From contig NZ_CP124543.1 of the NCBI RefSeq assembly GCF_029953635.1, positions 471,455 to 535,454 on the forward strand: a stretch of DNA of 64,000 nucleotides. Reading direction: 5' to 3'. The notes under the pieces are model-generated. The model saw only the letters and a list, made by a program, of their open reading frames with translations, was not told where the DNA came from and ran no database searches. Both the position numbers and the translations under genes were made by a program. Shown one piece after another: positions 45,725 to 53,896 of the stretch; the stretch's first letter is position 1; each line of letters opens with the position of its first letter. The DNA is from Halotia branconii CENA392 (GTDB lineage Bacteria; Cyanobacteriota; Cyanobacteriia; Cyanobacteriales; Nostocaceae).

Positions 45725-46495
45725 TTAAATAAATACTAAAGGTTTATCTTTAAAGGGTGCAAAAGCTTGAGCATCAAACTTATACAAACTAGCCGGACGG
45801 CCAGCACCCCGTGACACTTTAATTCCGGTATCGCATAAAAATCCCAACTTGAGTAAACGCGCCCGAAAGTTAGAATAATCGGCGAAATTTTCTCCTAAAA
45901 CGGTTGTATATAACTGATACAAATCATTTAAAGTAAATGTTTCTGGTAAAACTTCAAAAGCTACCGGACTATACTCCAATTTATTTCGCAGCCGCCTGTG
46001 TCCATAAGTCAAAATTTCATTATGATCGAAAGCTAATTGTGGCACTTGCTTAACTGGATACCAAGCAATACCAGTCACTTTATCAGCAATTAATTCTGCT
46101 TCCTCAAATCTGACTAACGCAAAATAACTAACTGATAAATAACGCACACCATAACTACTAACTTCTTCTCGTGGATCACGATTGGGACCGCCAAAAGTGT
46201 ATAACTGCTCTAAGTAAAGATTGTTAACTCTAATTTTCTCAGCCATGATGCGATAAGCAGCATCTTCTAGAGACTCGCCTTGACGTACCAAAGTACCGGG
46301 GAGACTCCAATAATTTAAAAATGGTTCCTGCTGTCGCATGACTAACAGAACTAGTAGCCGATTCTGCGTAGTATCTACAGAAAAAATCACATTATCAACA
46401 CCTACCTTGAAGTCAGCCAAAGGTTGTTGAGCGGAGTCGAAACAAGGTTGTTGATTTAGCGCAGTTGAAATCTTTTTGTGGTTACGTCCTCGCAT
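45725..46495 (-). CDS. nrtR: NrtR-family Nudix-related transcriptional regulator of NAD metabolism
   Basis: The 256-aa protein has a Nudix-like domain (VGVDNVIFSVDTTQNRLLVLLV...SLPGTLVRQGESLEDAAYRIMAEKIRV) and a C-terminal winged helix (NFRARLLKLGFL, then SRGAGRPASLYKF). The Nudix box is degenerate: the catalytic RExxEE reads RIMAEK, so hydrolase activity is doubtful and a sensor role (ADP-ribose or NAD derivatives) fits. NrtR proteins repress NAD salvage genes, and this one lies among nadE, nadD and pncB. The gene overlaps nadD by 40 nt. Near the N-terminus, residues CFDSAQQP come from a 24-nt repeat-like insertion (46421-46444). Confidence 0.85.
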   Translation of the reverse strand: MRGRNHKKISTALNQQPCFDSAQQPLADFKVGVDNVIFSVDTTQNRLLVLLVMRQQEPFLNYWSLPGTLVRQGESLEDAAYRIMAEKIRVNNLYLEQLYTFGGPNRDPREEVSSYGVRYLSVSYFALVRFEEAELIADKVTGIAWYPVKQVPQLAFDHNEILTYGHRRLRNKLEYSPVAFEVLPETFTLNDLYQLYTTVLGENFADYSNFRARLLKLGFLCDTGIKVSRGAGRPASLYKFDAQAFAPFKDKPLVFI

Positions 46496-47055
46496 TTGTA
46501 CAAATGCTCTCGATGAATATAAGCAATAATAGGGGGCGTGAGAGCTTGAGCATCTCCTTGTTCACGATATGCTGTTGAAGATACATCTAAACCTGTGAGA
46601 CTAGCGATCGCTGTTTTTCCTCCCAGAGACTGCACTGCCTCTAAGCTAGACTGATCTATTGCATATCCCGGACGCGGTATAATCAATAATTGGACTTGCT
46701 GTAACAAATCTTCAATTCGATACCAACGCGGTAGCTGACTCAGTAAATCTGAACCAATCACCAAGGTATATTCAGCATTCTTTCCCCATCTAAATTTAGC
46801 TTTTTCCACTGTTTCCAGTGTTTTCCAGCTACTCAAATCCTGTTCTACAGCAATATTGTGTAGTGGTACATCCATATTCGCAATCAACAGTCGCAGCATT
46901 GCCGCCCGATGTTCCAAAGGAGTTTGATGAGATTTAAATGGATTATCTGCTGCCCAAACAGCCACCCAATCATAACGCGCAGATAACCACCTGAGAATCT
47001 CTTGATGTCCAGCAGTTGGTGGGTCGGCACTAGTACCAAATAAAGCTATTTTCAT
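46456..47055 (-). CDS. nadD: Nicotinate-nucleotide adenylyltransferase
   Basis: The 199-aa protein has the nucleotidyltransferase start MKIALFGTSADPPTAGHQEIL with a TAGH variant of the HxGH motif, and the C-terminal SSTAYREQG, a variant of ISSTxIR. It adenylates nicotinate mononucleotide to deamido-NAD. It is placed between pncB and nrtR/nadE, as expected for the Preiss-Handler order of reactions. The start codon directly abuts four AATTCGT heptamers (47056-47083), so no Shine-Dalgarno sequence is visible. Its 3' end overlaps nrtR by 40 nt. Confidence 0.85.
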   Translation of the reverse strand: MKIALFGTSADPPTAGHQEILRWLSARYDWVAVWAADNPFKSHQTPLEHRAAMLRLLIANMDVPLHNIAVEQDLSSWKTLETVEKAKFRWGKNAEYTLVIGSDLLSQLPRWYRIEDLLQQVQLLIIPRPGYAIDQSSLEAVQSLGGKTAIASLTGLDVSSTAYREQGDAQALTPPIIAYIHREHLYKCEDVTTKRFQLR

Positions 47056-47083
47056 AATTCGTAATTCGTAATTCGTAATTCGT
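47056..47083. repeat. Heptamer AATTCGT, four exact copies, abutting the nadD start
   Basis: Four exact units directly adjoin the nadD ATG (complement at 47053-47055). They occupy the whole position where the ribosome binding site of nadD would be. Confidence 0.95.
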
Positions 47084-47162
47084 TGAGGCTGTTTCCAGAA
47101 TTTTCACCTTGTATTTACTCAATACGTCGATTTATTTTCATAGATTTACCTCTGTGTCGCGC

Positions 47163-47400
47163 CAGTTGCTACCCTGCGGGTTCGCCGTTAGGCGTTCTCG
47201 TAAGAGTAGCCGCAGAAGCGTCTACAAGTCGGGAAACCCGCCGACAGTCGCCTCAAGTCGGGAAGCCCGCCCACGGCGCTGTCTCCCCAACGCACTGGCT
47301 TCTCTGCACGGCAGTCACTCATGGGGGAAACCACGCCAGTTCCTACAAGTCGGGAAACCCGCCCAACGGACTGGCTCCCCAAGACCGTGCTGCCTTGCCT
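47163..47400. repeat. Cluster of dispersed palindromic repeats invading the 3' end of pncB
   Basis: The motif AAGTCGGGAARCCCGCC occurs three times (about 47227, 47255 and 47348), interleaved with CGCTGTCTCCCCAACG-type and GCAGTCACTCATGGGGG-type segments. The same pieces form the repeat at about 30000-30145 and, shorter, at 10999-11055. The stop codon of pncB (47315) lies within the cluster. Confidence 0.85.
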
Positions 47401-48778
47401 CTGTGGTTCGTTTCTTCGTCTTTTGAGTCAACTCTTGCAACGCTGTTGAAATCTCCACTTCCACAGCCACAGGATTATCCAAACGCCGTGTGTGTTCTGG
47501 CAAACTAGCAACAGAAGCAGTAGTACGTTGGCGAACTTCCGCTAAAGTTTCTGGCGGCTGCAATCTTTCGCCCTGCTTCATCACCACCTGCAACAAAGCT
47601 TGTTCGTCCACAAGAGGACTTTCTATAATTAATCCCAATCTGTCGGCTTTTACCTTACCTGCTGCAAACGACCGAAAAATCTGTTTGCGTCCTGGGTAAG
47701 TTGTTTTACCACTCGATTTTTTCATAACTGGGATGCCATCGATTTCTACAAGTTTGTAAACTCCATTAATTGGCGAACCTGTAACTAATCGTGTTCCCAA
47801 GCCATAACCGTCGATTTCTGCTCCGGCTGCTTTGAGTCTTTTGATTTCCCATTCATCCAAGTCACCACTAGCGAAAATTGACACCCCAGGAAGGAGCGAT
47901 CGCACGTGCTGGGATAAACTAACTAAATCTCCAGAGTCTAACCTTACGCCAGTTAACTCTATTTCTCCAGCGTTGACTTGCTGAGCTAATCGTTCGGCAG
48001 CGGCAATGGTATCGTAGGTATCAATTAACAATGGCGCACCTGGAAAATATCGATGAAATGCGCTAAAAGCTTGGTCTTCAGTTCCTTCTAGTGCTGATAG
48101 CGCCATCACTAAAGCGTGAGCCATCGTACCACTTGGTTGCTGCCCCAGTTGTAGCGCTGCTAACACATTTGAAGTAGAGTCTAATCCACCTGCTAATGCT
48201 GCCCGTGCTGCCCACAAAGAAGCTTGAGGACTAAATGCCCTTCTAGTGCCAAATTCTAAAAGTGCGGCTTGCTCCCCGGCGACATCACGTAGCCGGGCTG
48301 CTCTAGTGGCGATTAAAGTTTGATAATTGAGAGTATTTAATAGATAGGTTTCTACTAGTTGTGCTTGCCATAGAGGCGCTTCAACTCGCAACAGTGGTTG
48401 ATTGGCAAACACCGCTGTTCCTTCGGGTACAGCCCACACATCTCCAGTAAATCGCCATTCGGCTAAAAGTGACCAAAAGCGATCGCTTGCGCCAGCAAAG
48501 ATGCCTGTAGCCTGTAAAGCTGCTATTTGAGAGGAACTAAAGCGAAATTTTTCTAAATAGTCTAAGGCTTGCGCCAGACCCATAGCGATTAAATAGCCGA
48601 AATTATCGGGCGATCGCCTGACAAATAACTCAAAGCTAGCCCATCTTTGTTCTACACCTTCACCTGTGTAACAAGCTGCCATTGTTAGTTGGTAAAGGTC
48701 TGTAAGCAAGCTGTAGTCAGCAGCACAGAGAGTTAATTCTTGGTTCTGGCAGTGGTCTAAGTTTGAGAAAGTTGTCAT
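47315..48778 (-). CDS. pncB: Nicotinate phosphoribosyltransferase
   Basis: The 487-aa protein matches NAPRTase: DLYQLTMAACYTGEGV near the start, LEFGTRRAFSPQASLWAARAALAGG, PLLIDTYDT, and the phosphate-binding VRLDSGDLVSLS plus ASGDLDEWEIKRL. It converts nicotinate and PRPP to nicotinate mononucleotide, the first salvage step. The last 25-30 residues (about HGLGEPVRWAGFPTCRNW) are encoded by a dispersed repeat, so the natural C-terminus was probably near KKRT. A 21-bp palindrome 33 nt upstream is a candidate NrtR operator. Downstream are nadD, nrtR and nadE. Confidence 0.93.
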   Translation of the reverse strand: MTTFSNLDHCQNQELTLCAADYSLLTDLYQLTMAACYTGEGVEQRWASFELFVRRSPDNFGYLIAMGLAQALDYLEKFRFSSSQIAALQATGIFAGASDRFWSLLAEWRFTGDVWAVPEGTAVFANQPLLRVEAPLWQAQLVETYLLNTLNYQTLIATRAARLRDVAGEQAALLEFGTRRAFSPQASLWAARAALAGGLDSTSNVLAALQLGQQPSGTMAHALVMALSALEGTEDQAFSAFHRYFPGAPLLIDTYDTIAAAERLAQQVNAGEIELTGVRLDSGDLVSLSQHVRSLLPGVSIFASGDLDEWEIKRLKAAGAEIDGYGLGTRLVTGSPINGVYKLVEIDGIPVMKKSSGKTTYPGRKQIFRSFAAGKVKADRLGLIIESPLVDEQALLQVVMKQGERLQPPETLAEVRQRTTASVASLPEHTRRLDNPVAVEVEISTALQELTQKTKKRTTEARQHGLGEPVRWAGFPTCRNWRGFPHE

Positions 48779-48810
48779 GTAAGAGCGTCCTTACAAGAAT
48801 GCTTCTCCTA

Positions 48811-48831
48811 TTATGGTAGAATTTACCATAA
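48811..48831 (-). promoter_or_regulatory. Candidate NrtR operator upstream of pncB
   Basis: TTATGGTA, spacer GAATT, TACCATAA is a perfect 8+5+8 palindrome of 21 bp located 33-53 nt upstream of the pncB start. NrtR operators in other bacteria are palindromes of about 21 bp before NAD salvage genes, and the nrtR gene lies in the same cluster. Binding itself is inferred. Confidence 0.65.
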
Positions 48832-49050
48832 ATAATGTCAACTATTTAGAACAATTTTGTTAGATATCACTCTTTAGAAGCAAATTCCTTGTATTTTAAT
48901 ACTAAATTATTCAAATATTTAATATTTTATAATAGTTTTTTTTATTAAAAATGTTAATCTGCCCTCTACTCTCCTGCTTCTTCGGTCAGCCGAAAGAAGG
49001 AGGAATGAGGGTTTTCCTTCTGACTTACTCACCGTTTGCCTAATGGAAAC

Positions 49051-49178
49051 AGGACTTACGCAGAAATAACGTAACTCCGTCATTACGAGCGATAGCGAAG
49101 TAATCTACCCTAACGCTGGGATTGCTTCCCTACACTCCGTTCCGGTCGCAATGACAATATCGGCGTTGCGTAAGTCCT
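49051..49178. mobile_element. MITE-like element, 128 bp
   Basis: Terminal inverted repeats AGGACTTACGCA (49051-49062) and TGCGTAAGTCCT (49167-49178) are exact complements. Inside is a second imperfect inverted pair (GTCATTACGAGCG and CGGTCGCAATGAC). There is no coding capacity. It lies between pncB and the M42 peptidase, in a 450-bp gap that otherwise holds only the NrtR-like operator and AT-rich sequence. Confidence 0.75.
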
Positions 49179-49232
49179 AGGAAAGTAAGTCAGAACAGCT
49201 TTGTGTTGATATGCGATCGCCTTCTCAATTCA

Positions 49233-50279
49233 TCACTCAAATTCAGTTTCACAAAAGGTTTTTAACAAATCGATACAGTTAGCGATCGCTCCTAAATGAG
49301 CAATTTCATAGCCGTGGGTATTTTGTGTCGGAAAGGCCAAACAAGCAGCGCGGCCAACATGACCAAACTTCATCGCAATGGAAGCATCACTACCAAATTG
49401 GCTAAGTGTCACTAGCTGCACTGGCATTTCTAACTGCTTAGCACTTTGACGTAGTTGCCCATTTAAATTTTCATCATAAATTCCATAGGCATCTTGAGAA
49501 AGAATTACCGGATTTTTGCCGTCTTCAATGGGGTATTCTGGTGAAAGTGGGCAGATTTCTAAAGCGATTAAAGCATCTAAACGTTGGTTTTGGGTAAAAA
49601 ACAATGCCCCAACTGCCCCCACTTCTTCTTTCGCTGACGCGACCAAATAAACATCCACAGCTGGCTGTTTGAGTCTTTGAGCCAAAGCTAACAAAATTGC
49701 CACAGAGGCTTTGTTATCCAGGGTATAACTGGCGATGTGATCCTTTAACCTCAAAGGATGCTTGCGATGTTTACCGACCACCATTCTAGTTCCGGGTCGA
49801 ATACCAGCGGCTTCTAGTTCAGCGGTTGTAAGTTTTGTCTCAATCCAGGCATTTTCCCACTTGACGGCGGTATCTTCTTGCTGATTTTTTTGGGGCGATT
49901 CGTGGGAAACGTGGCGAGAGCCAAAACTTAAAATACCGTTGATGGTTTGGTGATCTCCCAATAAATCTACGACACCTTCACCGTAAACCCACGGGTAAGA
50001 ACCGCCTAATTTACGAACTTCCACACGACCTTGATCACCAAGATTTTTGACAATTGCGCCAATTTCGTCTTTATGAGCAGTAATAGCAATTGCTCTGTCA
50101 GAATTTAACCCTGGAATTTTAGCAATAATATTATCAGCGCGATCGCACCAAACTTCTACACCCAATGCTGCAAATCGCTGCATCAAAAATTGGTTAATTT
50201 CAGATTCTACACCACTAGGAGAATGGTGCATTACTAGTTCTGCAATTATTTCAAATAGCTGTTCGTAATCCCACATCAA
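49233..50279 (-). CDS. M42-family metallo-aminopeptidase
   Basis: The 348-aa protein has the M42 pattern of dinuclear metal ligands: AITAHKDEIGAIV (His-x-Asp), YTLDNKASVAILLAL (Asp), ASAKEEVGAVGALF (two Glu), ALEICPLS (Glu/Asp place) and NTHGYEIAH (final His). It removes N-terminal residues from peptides as a tetrahedral dodecamer in related enzymes. The start reads MMWDYEQLFEIIAELVMHHSPSG. It is divergent from the class II aldolase gene, 66 nt away. Confidence 0.88.
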   Translation of the reverse strand: MMWDYEQLFEIIAELVMHHSPSGVESEINQFLMQRFAALGVEVWCDRADNIIAKIPGLNSDRAIAITAHKDEIGAIVKNLGDQGRVEVRKLGGSYPWVYGEGVVDLLGDHQTINGILSFGSRHVSHESPQKNQQEDTAVKWENAWIETKLTTAELEAAGIRPGTRMVVGKHRKHPLRLKDHIASYTLDNKASVAILLALAQRLKQPAVDVYLVASAKEEVGAVGALFFTQNQRLDALIALEICPLSPEYPIEDGKNPVILSQDAYGIYDENLNGQLRQSAKQLEMPVQLVTLSQFGSDASIAMKFGHVGRAACLAFPTQNTHGYEIAHLGAIANCIDLLKTFCETEFE

Positions 50280-50345
50280 GATAATATGAGTTTAAAAAAT
50301 AAGTTCAATATCAATATTTTTACCTACAATCACATACTTTAGAAA

Positions 50346-51122
50346 ATGCAAGTCATATCCACAGAACAACCAAAGACTCCCCAACCACCAATATTCACTT
50401 CCTTTGCAGAGGAACGCCGTTATCGCCAGCAACGCTTAGCAGCAGCATTGCGTCTGTTTTCCCGCTATGGATTTGACGAAGGTATTGCTGGACATATTAC
50501 TGCCCGCGACCCAGAACATCCAGAACATTTTTGGGTCAACCCTTTTGGAATGCACTTCGGTATGATTCGAGTCAGTGACCTGATCTTAGTTAACCATTTA
50601 GGTGAAGTAATTGCAGGCGATCGCCCAGTTAATCAGGCAGCTTTTGCGATTCATTCCCAAGTTCACGCGGCTCGTCCGGATGTAGTAGCAGCAGCTCATG
50701 CTCATTCTGTCTACGGCAAAAGTTGGTCTAGTCTTGGCCGTCTGCTTGACCCCCTTACCCAAGATGCTTGTGCTTTTTACCAAGATCATAGTCTTTTCAA
50801 TGACTACACAGGTGTGGTTCTGGAATTAGAAGAAGGCAAACGTATTGCCCAAACCTTGGGCAACAATAAAGCCATCATTCTCAAAAACCACGGTTTGCTC
50901 ACGGTAGGTCATTCAGTTGATGAGGCTGCTTGGTGGTTTATTGCAATGGAGCGTTCTTGTCAAGCTCAATTAATGGCAGAGGCTGCTGGTAAACCTAGCC
51001 CAATTCAACCTGAATATGCCAGTTTGGCACATTCCCAGGTAGGGTCACATTATCTCGGATGGTTTAGTTTTCAACCGTTATACGAGATGATTGTGCGGCA
51101 AGAACCCGACTTATTGGAGTAA
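50346..51122 (+). CDS. Class II aldolase/adducin family protein
   Basis: The 258-aa protein has the class II aldolase zinc and active-site pattern: GHITARDPEHPEHFWVNPFGMHFG near residue 50, AAHAHSVYGKSWSSLG with paired His, and KNHGLLTVGHSVDEAAW with the third His. Family members are fuculose- or ribulose-phosphate aldolases/epimerases, but this subgroup, common in cyanobacteria and fungi, has no fixed substrate. The 3' end overlaps the convergent GDSL hydrolase gene by 59 bp. Confidence 0.85.
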   Translation: MQVISTEQPKTPQPPIFTSFAEERRYRQQRLAAALRLFSRYGFDEGIAGHITARDPEHPEHFWVNPFGMHFGMIRVSDLILVNHLGEVIAGDRPVNQAAFAIHSQVHAARPDVVAAAHAHSVYGKSWSSLGRLLDPLTQDACAFYQDHSLFNDYTGVVLELEEGKRIAQTLGNNKAIILKNHGLLTVGHSVDEAAWWFIAMERSCQAQLMAEAAGKPSPIQPEYASLAHSQVGSHYLGWFSFQPLYEMIVRQEPDLLE

Positions 51123-52125
51123 AAGTAGACTTTTTGTGTTGGCGTTTTAGCACACCTGCCGCACCCAAAGCCCCAAGTGCTAACATTCCCAATACAGCTG
51201 AAGGTTCGGGAATTGCCGCTAAAGCAGCATTAGCAACTATGCTATGAGCGCGCGCTGTGGGATGAATTTCATCCCAATACAAGTACTCGTTTGGGTTATT
51301 ACAGATTGTTTGAGCAACTCTATTCAAGCAAGGTTGAGTAAAATTTGTAAAACCTAAATTTGCTGGGTCACTAAACAGAGAATTAACATCAAGAGAGATA
51401 ATATTTAAACCCAGTACCGGATTTTGGTTAAAACTTTTGATAAGTTGTGACAGTCCATCATTATGGTCTTTGGTTAGCTGATTGAGCCTCTCAGACGTAT
51501 CAGGAATTAATTGATTTAAGTTCAGCGCTAATGGTGTATTACCCAAATTTGGCAAATTCGGTACTATAACGTTTTTAACCCCAACGCTAGCGAGGGTTTG
51601 TAACGCATTTGATATACTTGCTAAGGTTGTGTCAGGATTTACAAAAGGTATAAAATCTGGGGATTGGGTAGGTAGATAATCATTGGCACCAATCCAAAGT
51701 ACATAGAGCGCTTCTGGATCAGCAGGTTGCAAAGCCGTCAATGCTGCAACCTCCTGGGGAAAACTCGGTAAGCCAGTTACGATTGTATTTACATCTGTAG
51801 TGGTGGCTCCACCAAAGGCAAAGTTTATACCACTTTCGGGGGTAGCACCATTTAAGAAATTAATATATGGAGTAGGAGCCTCTAAGTTCAGCTTTTGGGC
51901 CAGTTCATCTATCCAGATAGGGCCATTAGAAAAACGCCCTTCAAAATAAGGCGGAGGTGGAAATCCGACTCCTGTTTGAGGATTTAAAGTTAGATTGTAT
52001 AAATTTCCTGTATCTGAAAGACTATCACCAATTACAGAAAGTCCAGTAAAAGCTTCAGCTTTCAGTGGCAAAGCCAGCGAAAAAAGGACAAATCCTGCCG
52101 CCATCAACTGCTTTTTCATACTCAT
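51064..52125 (-). CDS. SGNH/GDSL hydrolase with PEP-CTERM sorting signal and unusual C-terminal tail
   Basis: The 353-aa protein has a signal peptide (MSMKKQLMAAGFVLFSLALPLKAEA), block I VIGDSLSDTGN with nucleophile Ser, block II NFAFGGATT, block III LWIGANDYL and block V DEIHPTARAH. It is an exported esterase or lipase. Near the C-terminus is a PEP-CTERM signal (AIPEPSAVLGMLALGALGAAG then KRQHKK). Such proteins normally stop right after the basic residues, but here 21 more residues follow (STFTPISRVLAAQSSR...). They are encoded antisense to the 3' end of the aldolase gene, so the original stop was probably lost. Confidence 0.87.
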   Translation of the reverse strand: MSMKKQLMAAGFVLFSLALPLKAEAFTGLSVIGDSLSDTGNLYNLTLNPQTGVGFPPPPYFEGRFSNGPIWIDELAQKLNLEAPTPYINFLNGATPESGINFAFGGATTTDVNTIVTGLPSFPQEVAALTALQPADPEALYVLWIGANDYLPTQSPDFIPFVNPDTTLASISNALQTLASVGVKNVIVPNLPNLGNTPLALNLNQLIPDTSERLNQLTKDHNDGLSQLIKSFNQNPVLGLNIISLDVNSLFSDPANLGFTNFTQPCLNRVAQTICNNPNEYLYWDEIHPTARAHSIVANAALAAIPEPSAVLGMLALGALGAAGVLKRQHKKSTFTPISRVLAAQSSRITVEN

Positions 52126-52495
52126 TTTAACCGTTATATGATAAGTCTACGAGTTATCCAGGAAAGCGATCGCCAAGCCAAATACTCTGAATCAGCTTTA
52201 TTTGCGTAATTTTATTTAATATAGATGGGAATACTAACGAGTACTATATAAAATTAAATAACTTTAAATCCAAAAATTTACCTGATTTTTATTATTCATA
52301 TCATGTCCGGCTTATTAGTTATGAATCTCGCATCTGTGCAAAAACCTGAAAACTCTTTCTCTCCCTGCCCCCTGCCCCCTGCCCCCTGCGGTCTTAATGA
52401 TAAGTCTTTACTCGAACACGATATCACAGGTCTTTTGTAAAGCAATTATAAAGTTTGGCTGCCAAAATACTGAAACAGGTCAACTAACAAAAGAA
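52126..52495. other. Intergenic region with CCCTGCC heptamers
   Basis: No gene seen. Between the GDSL hydrolase and the SLH lipoprotein genes, both on the minus strand. It contains four CCCTGCC-type units at 52363-52390 and is otherwise AT-rich. Confidence 0.6.
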
Positions 52496-53896
52496 TTAGT
52501 TTTGCGGAGTTTTCACCTTTAAAGCTTCAACAGCAGATATACCCTCACCTTGAGTTCCAAAATACCACAAAGCGGCTGCGGCTTCTGCACGAGTCACAGG
52601 TTTTTTGGGCTGAAATAATGTTGTATATCCAAACACCCGCCGAATATTCGATTGTTCGCCATTTTGAAAATCTGCTAACACGGCGCGTAAAGCCTTGGGG
52701 TCAATTTTTCCGACATCCTGGAAACCCCAAGTTTGTTTGACAGCATCTAAACTGGCATTAGGTAAAGATTGGCGAGTATCCAATGGTACTTTCCATAAAA
52801 TTAATTGCTCCCGTATCAAGGGGGCATCAGGACGAAACAAAACTGCTGTAGAATCTCCTGACAAAGGACTAGGAATTAATCCAGCTTCAGCCAACCCTTG
52901 AATTTCGGGAAAATCTGGGTCTGTTTTTGACACATCACTAAAAGCCGATTGAGTGCTTTGTGCAGCTAGACGAATTTGCTTAGCTGGATTACTAGCATAC
53001 ATAGCATTATTAGTCGCAACTAGCCAACGAGCATATTCTCGGTGGGTAATAATTTTACCCGGTTCAAATTGGTTAGTTGAAACATTTGAGTTGTTCTTAG
53101 TTGTCTGAGAATCTATAGACAAAACACCCAAGCTGGCTAAATCTTGAATGTATTTCCGTAGTTCTTGCGGTGCTTTGTTCAGATCGCTAAATTGTTGAGA
53201 TGCAGGTGTAGGTGTAGCAGTTTTTTGACCTTCAACTGTATTTTCTGGTTGTGTAGCTAAATTTGTCGGTGCTACAGGGCCAATGAATTGTGGATCACCT
53301 GGTTGAGGAGGGTTATTAGCAGTTTCGCCAGGGCTAGTGGTTGGGCTAGGTTGTGTTGTTGCTGTACTATTGGATGTATACTCAATTACTAAACTAGTTG
53401 CTGTTTGTGGTTGATTGGGTGTAGGGTTAGTGACTGATTGAGGTTGAATGGATACCTTTGCCAGCAAGTTGTTCAGACGCGCTTCAAAAGAGCCTTCCGC
53501 TTCATCTGTAGGCTGTTGCAAAATCTGCCAATTGTTCGTCTGAAACTGGTTACGATAAAAGCTAGTGATCAAATTACTGGGATCAGAACTTAACCAGCGA
53601 GTGGATACCTTATTTTCTGAGCCATTACTAGGTGTTACTTCCTGGAGTGTGGCGTTGGGATATAACGGGATCTCTTTAGGAAAATCTGTCGGTAACGCAA
53701 GTGTGGGTTGATTTTGTTCTGCTTGCGTTTCACCCTGTTGAGTTTCAGTAAAAATCGCCGGATTGTCTTGCAATCTAGGATCTGCTGCCAAAGACTGTTC
53801 TAAGTTTTTGGCAGTTGGAGTATTAGCACAGGCTGTTAAAGAAGAAAATAGAACAGCCAAACTCAATAAGATAGCTGGAGATTTATGGGGAAGCAC
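52496..53896 (-). CDS. SLH-domain lipoprotein
   Basis: The 466-aa protein has a signal peptide with lipobox (LFSSLTACANT), so it is probably a lipoprotein. An N-terminal domain (FPKEIPLYPNATLQEV...) is followed by a Pro/Thr/Gln-rich linker (about 160-240) and S-layer-homology-type segments: QFSDLNKAPQELRKYIQDLASLGVL, FEPGKIITHREYARWLVATNN, FSDVSKTDPDFPEIQGLAEAGLI and the final KKPVTRAEAAAALWYFG. SLH domains bind peptidoglycan-linked polymer, so it may tie the outer membrane to the wall. It stands alone upstream of a long non-coding gap. Confidence 0.83.
   Translation of the reverse strand: MLPHKSPAILLSLAVLFSSLTACANTPTAKNLEQSLAADPRLQDNPAIFTETQQGETQAEQNQPTLALPTDFPKEIPLYPNATLQEVTPSNGSENKVSTRWLSSDPSNLITSFYRNQFQTNNWQILQQPTDEAEGSFEARLNNLLAKVSIQPQSVTNPTPNQPQTATSLVIEYTSNSTATTQPSPTTSPGETANNPPQPGDPQFIGPVAPTNLATQPENTVEGQKTATPTPASQQFSDLNKAPQELRKYIQDLASLGVLSIDSQTTKNNSNVSTNQFEPGKIITHREYARWLVATNNAMYASNPAKQIRLAAQSTQSAFSDVSKTDPDFPEIQGLAEAGLIPSPLSGDSTAVLFRPDAPLIREQLILWKVPLDTRQSLPNASLDAVKQTWGFQDVGKIDPKALRAVLADFQNGEQSNIRRVFGYTTLFQPKKPVTRAEAAAALWYFGTQGEGISAVEALKVKTPQN

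Noticed and set aside
47083..47508. Two overlapping plus-strand frames opposite the 3' end of pncB
   Set aside because: They fall in the dispersed repeat cluster and antisense to a firmly identified gene; the content is repeat-derived.
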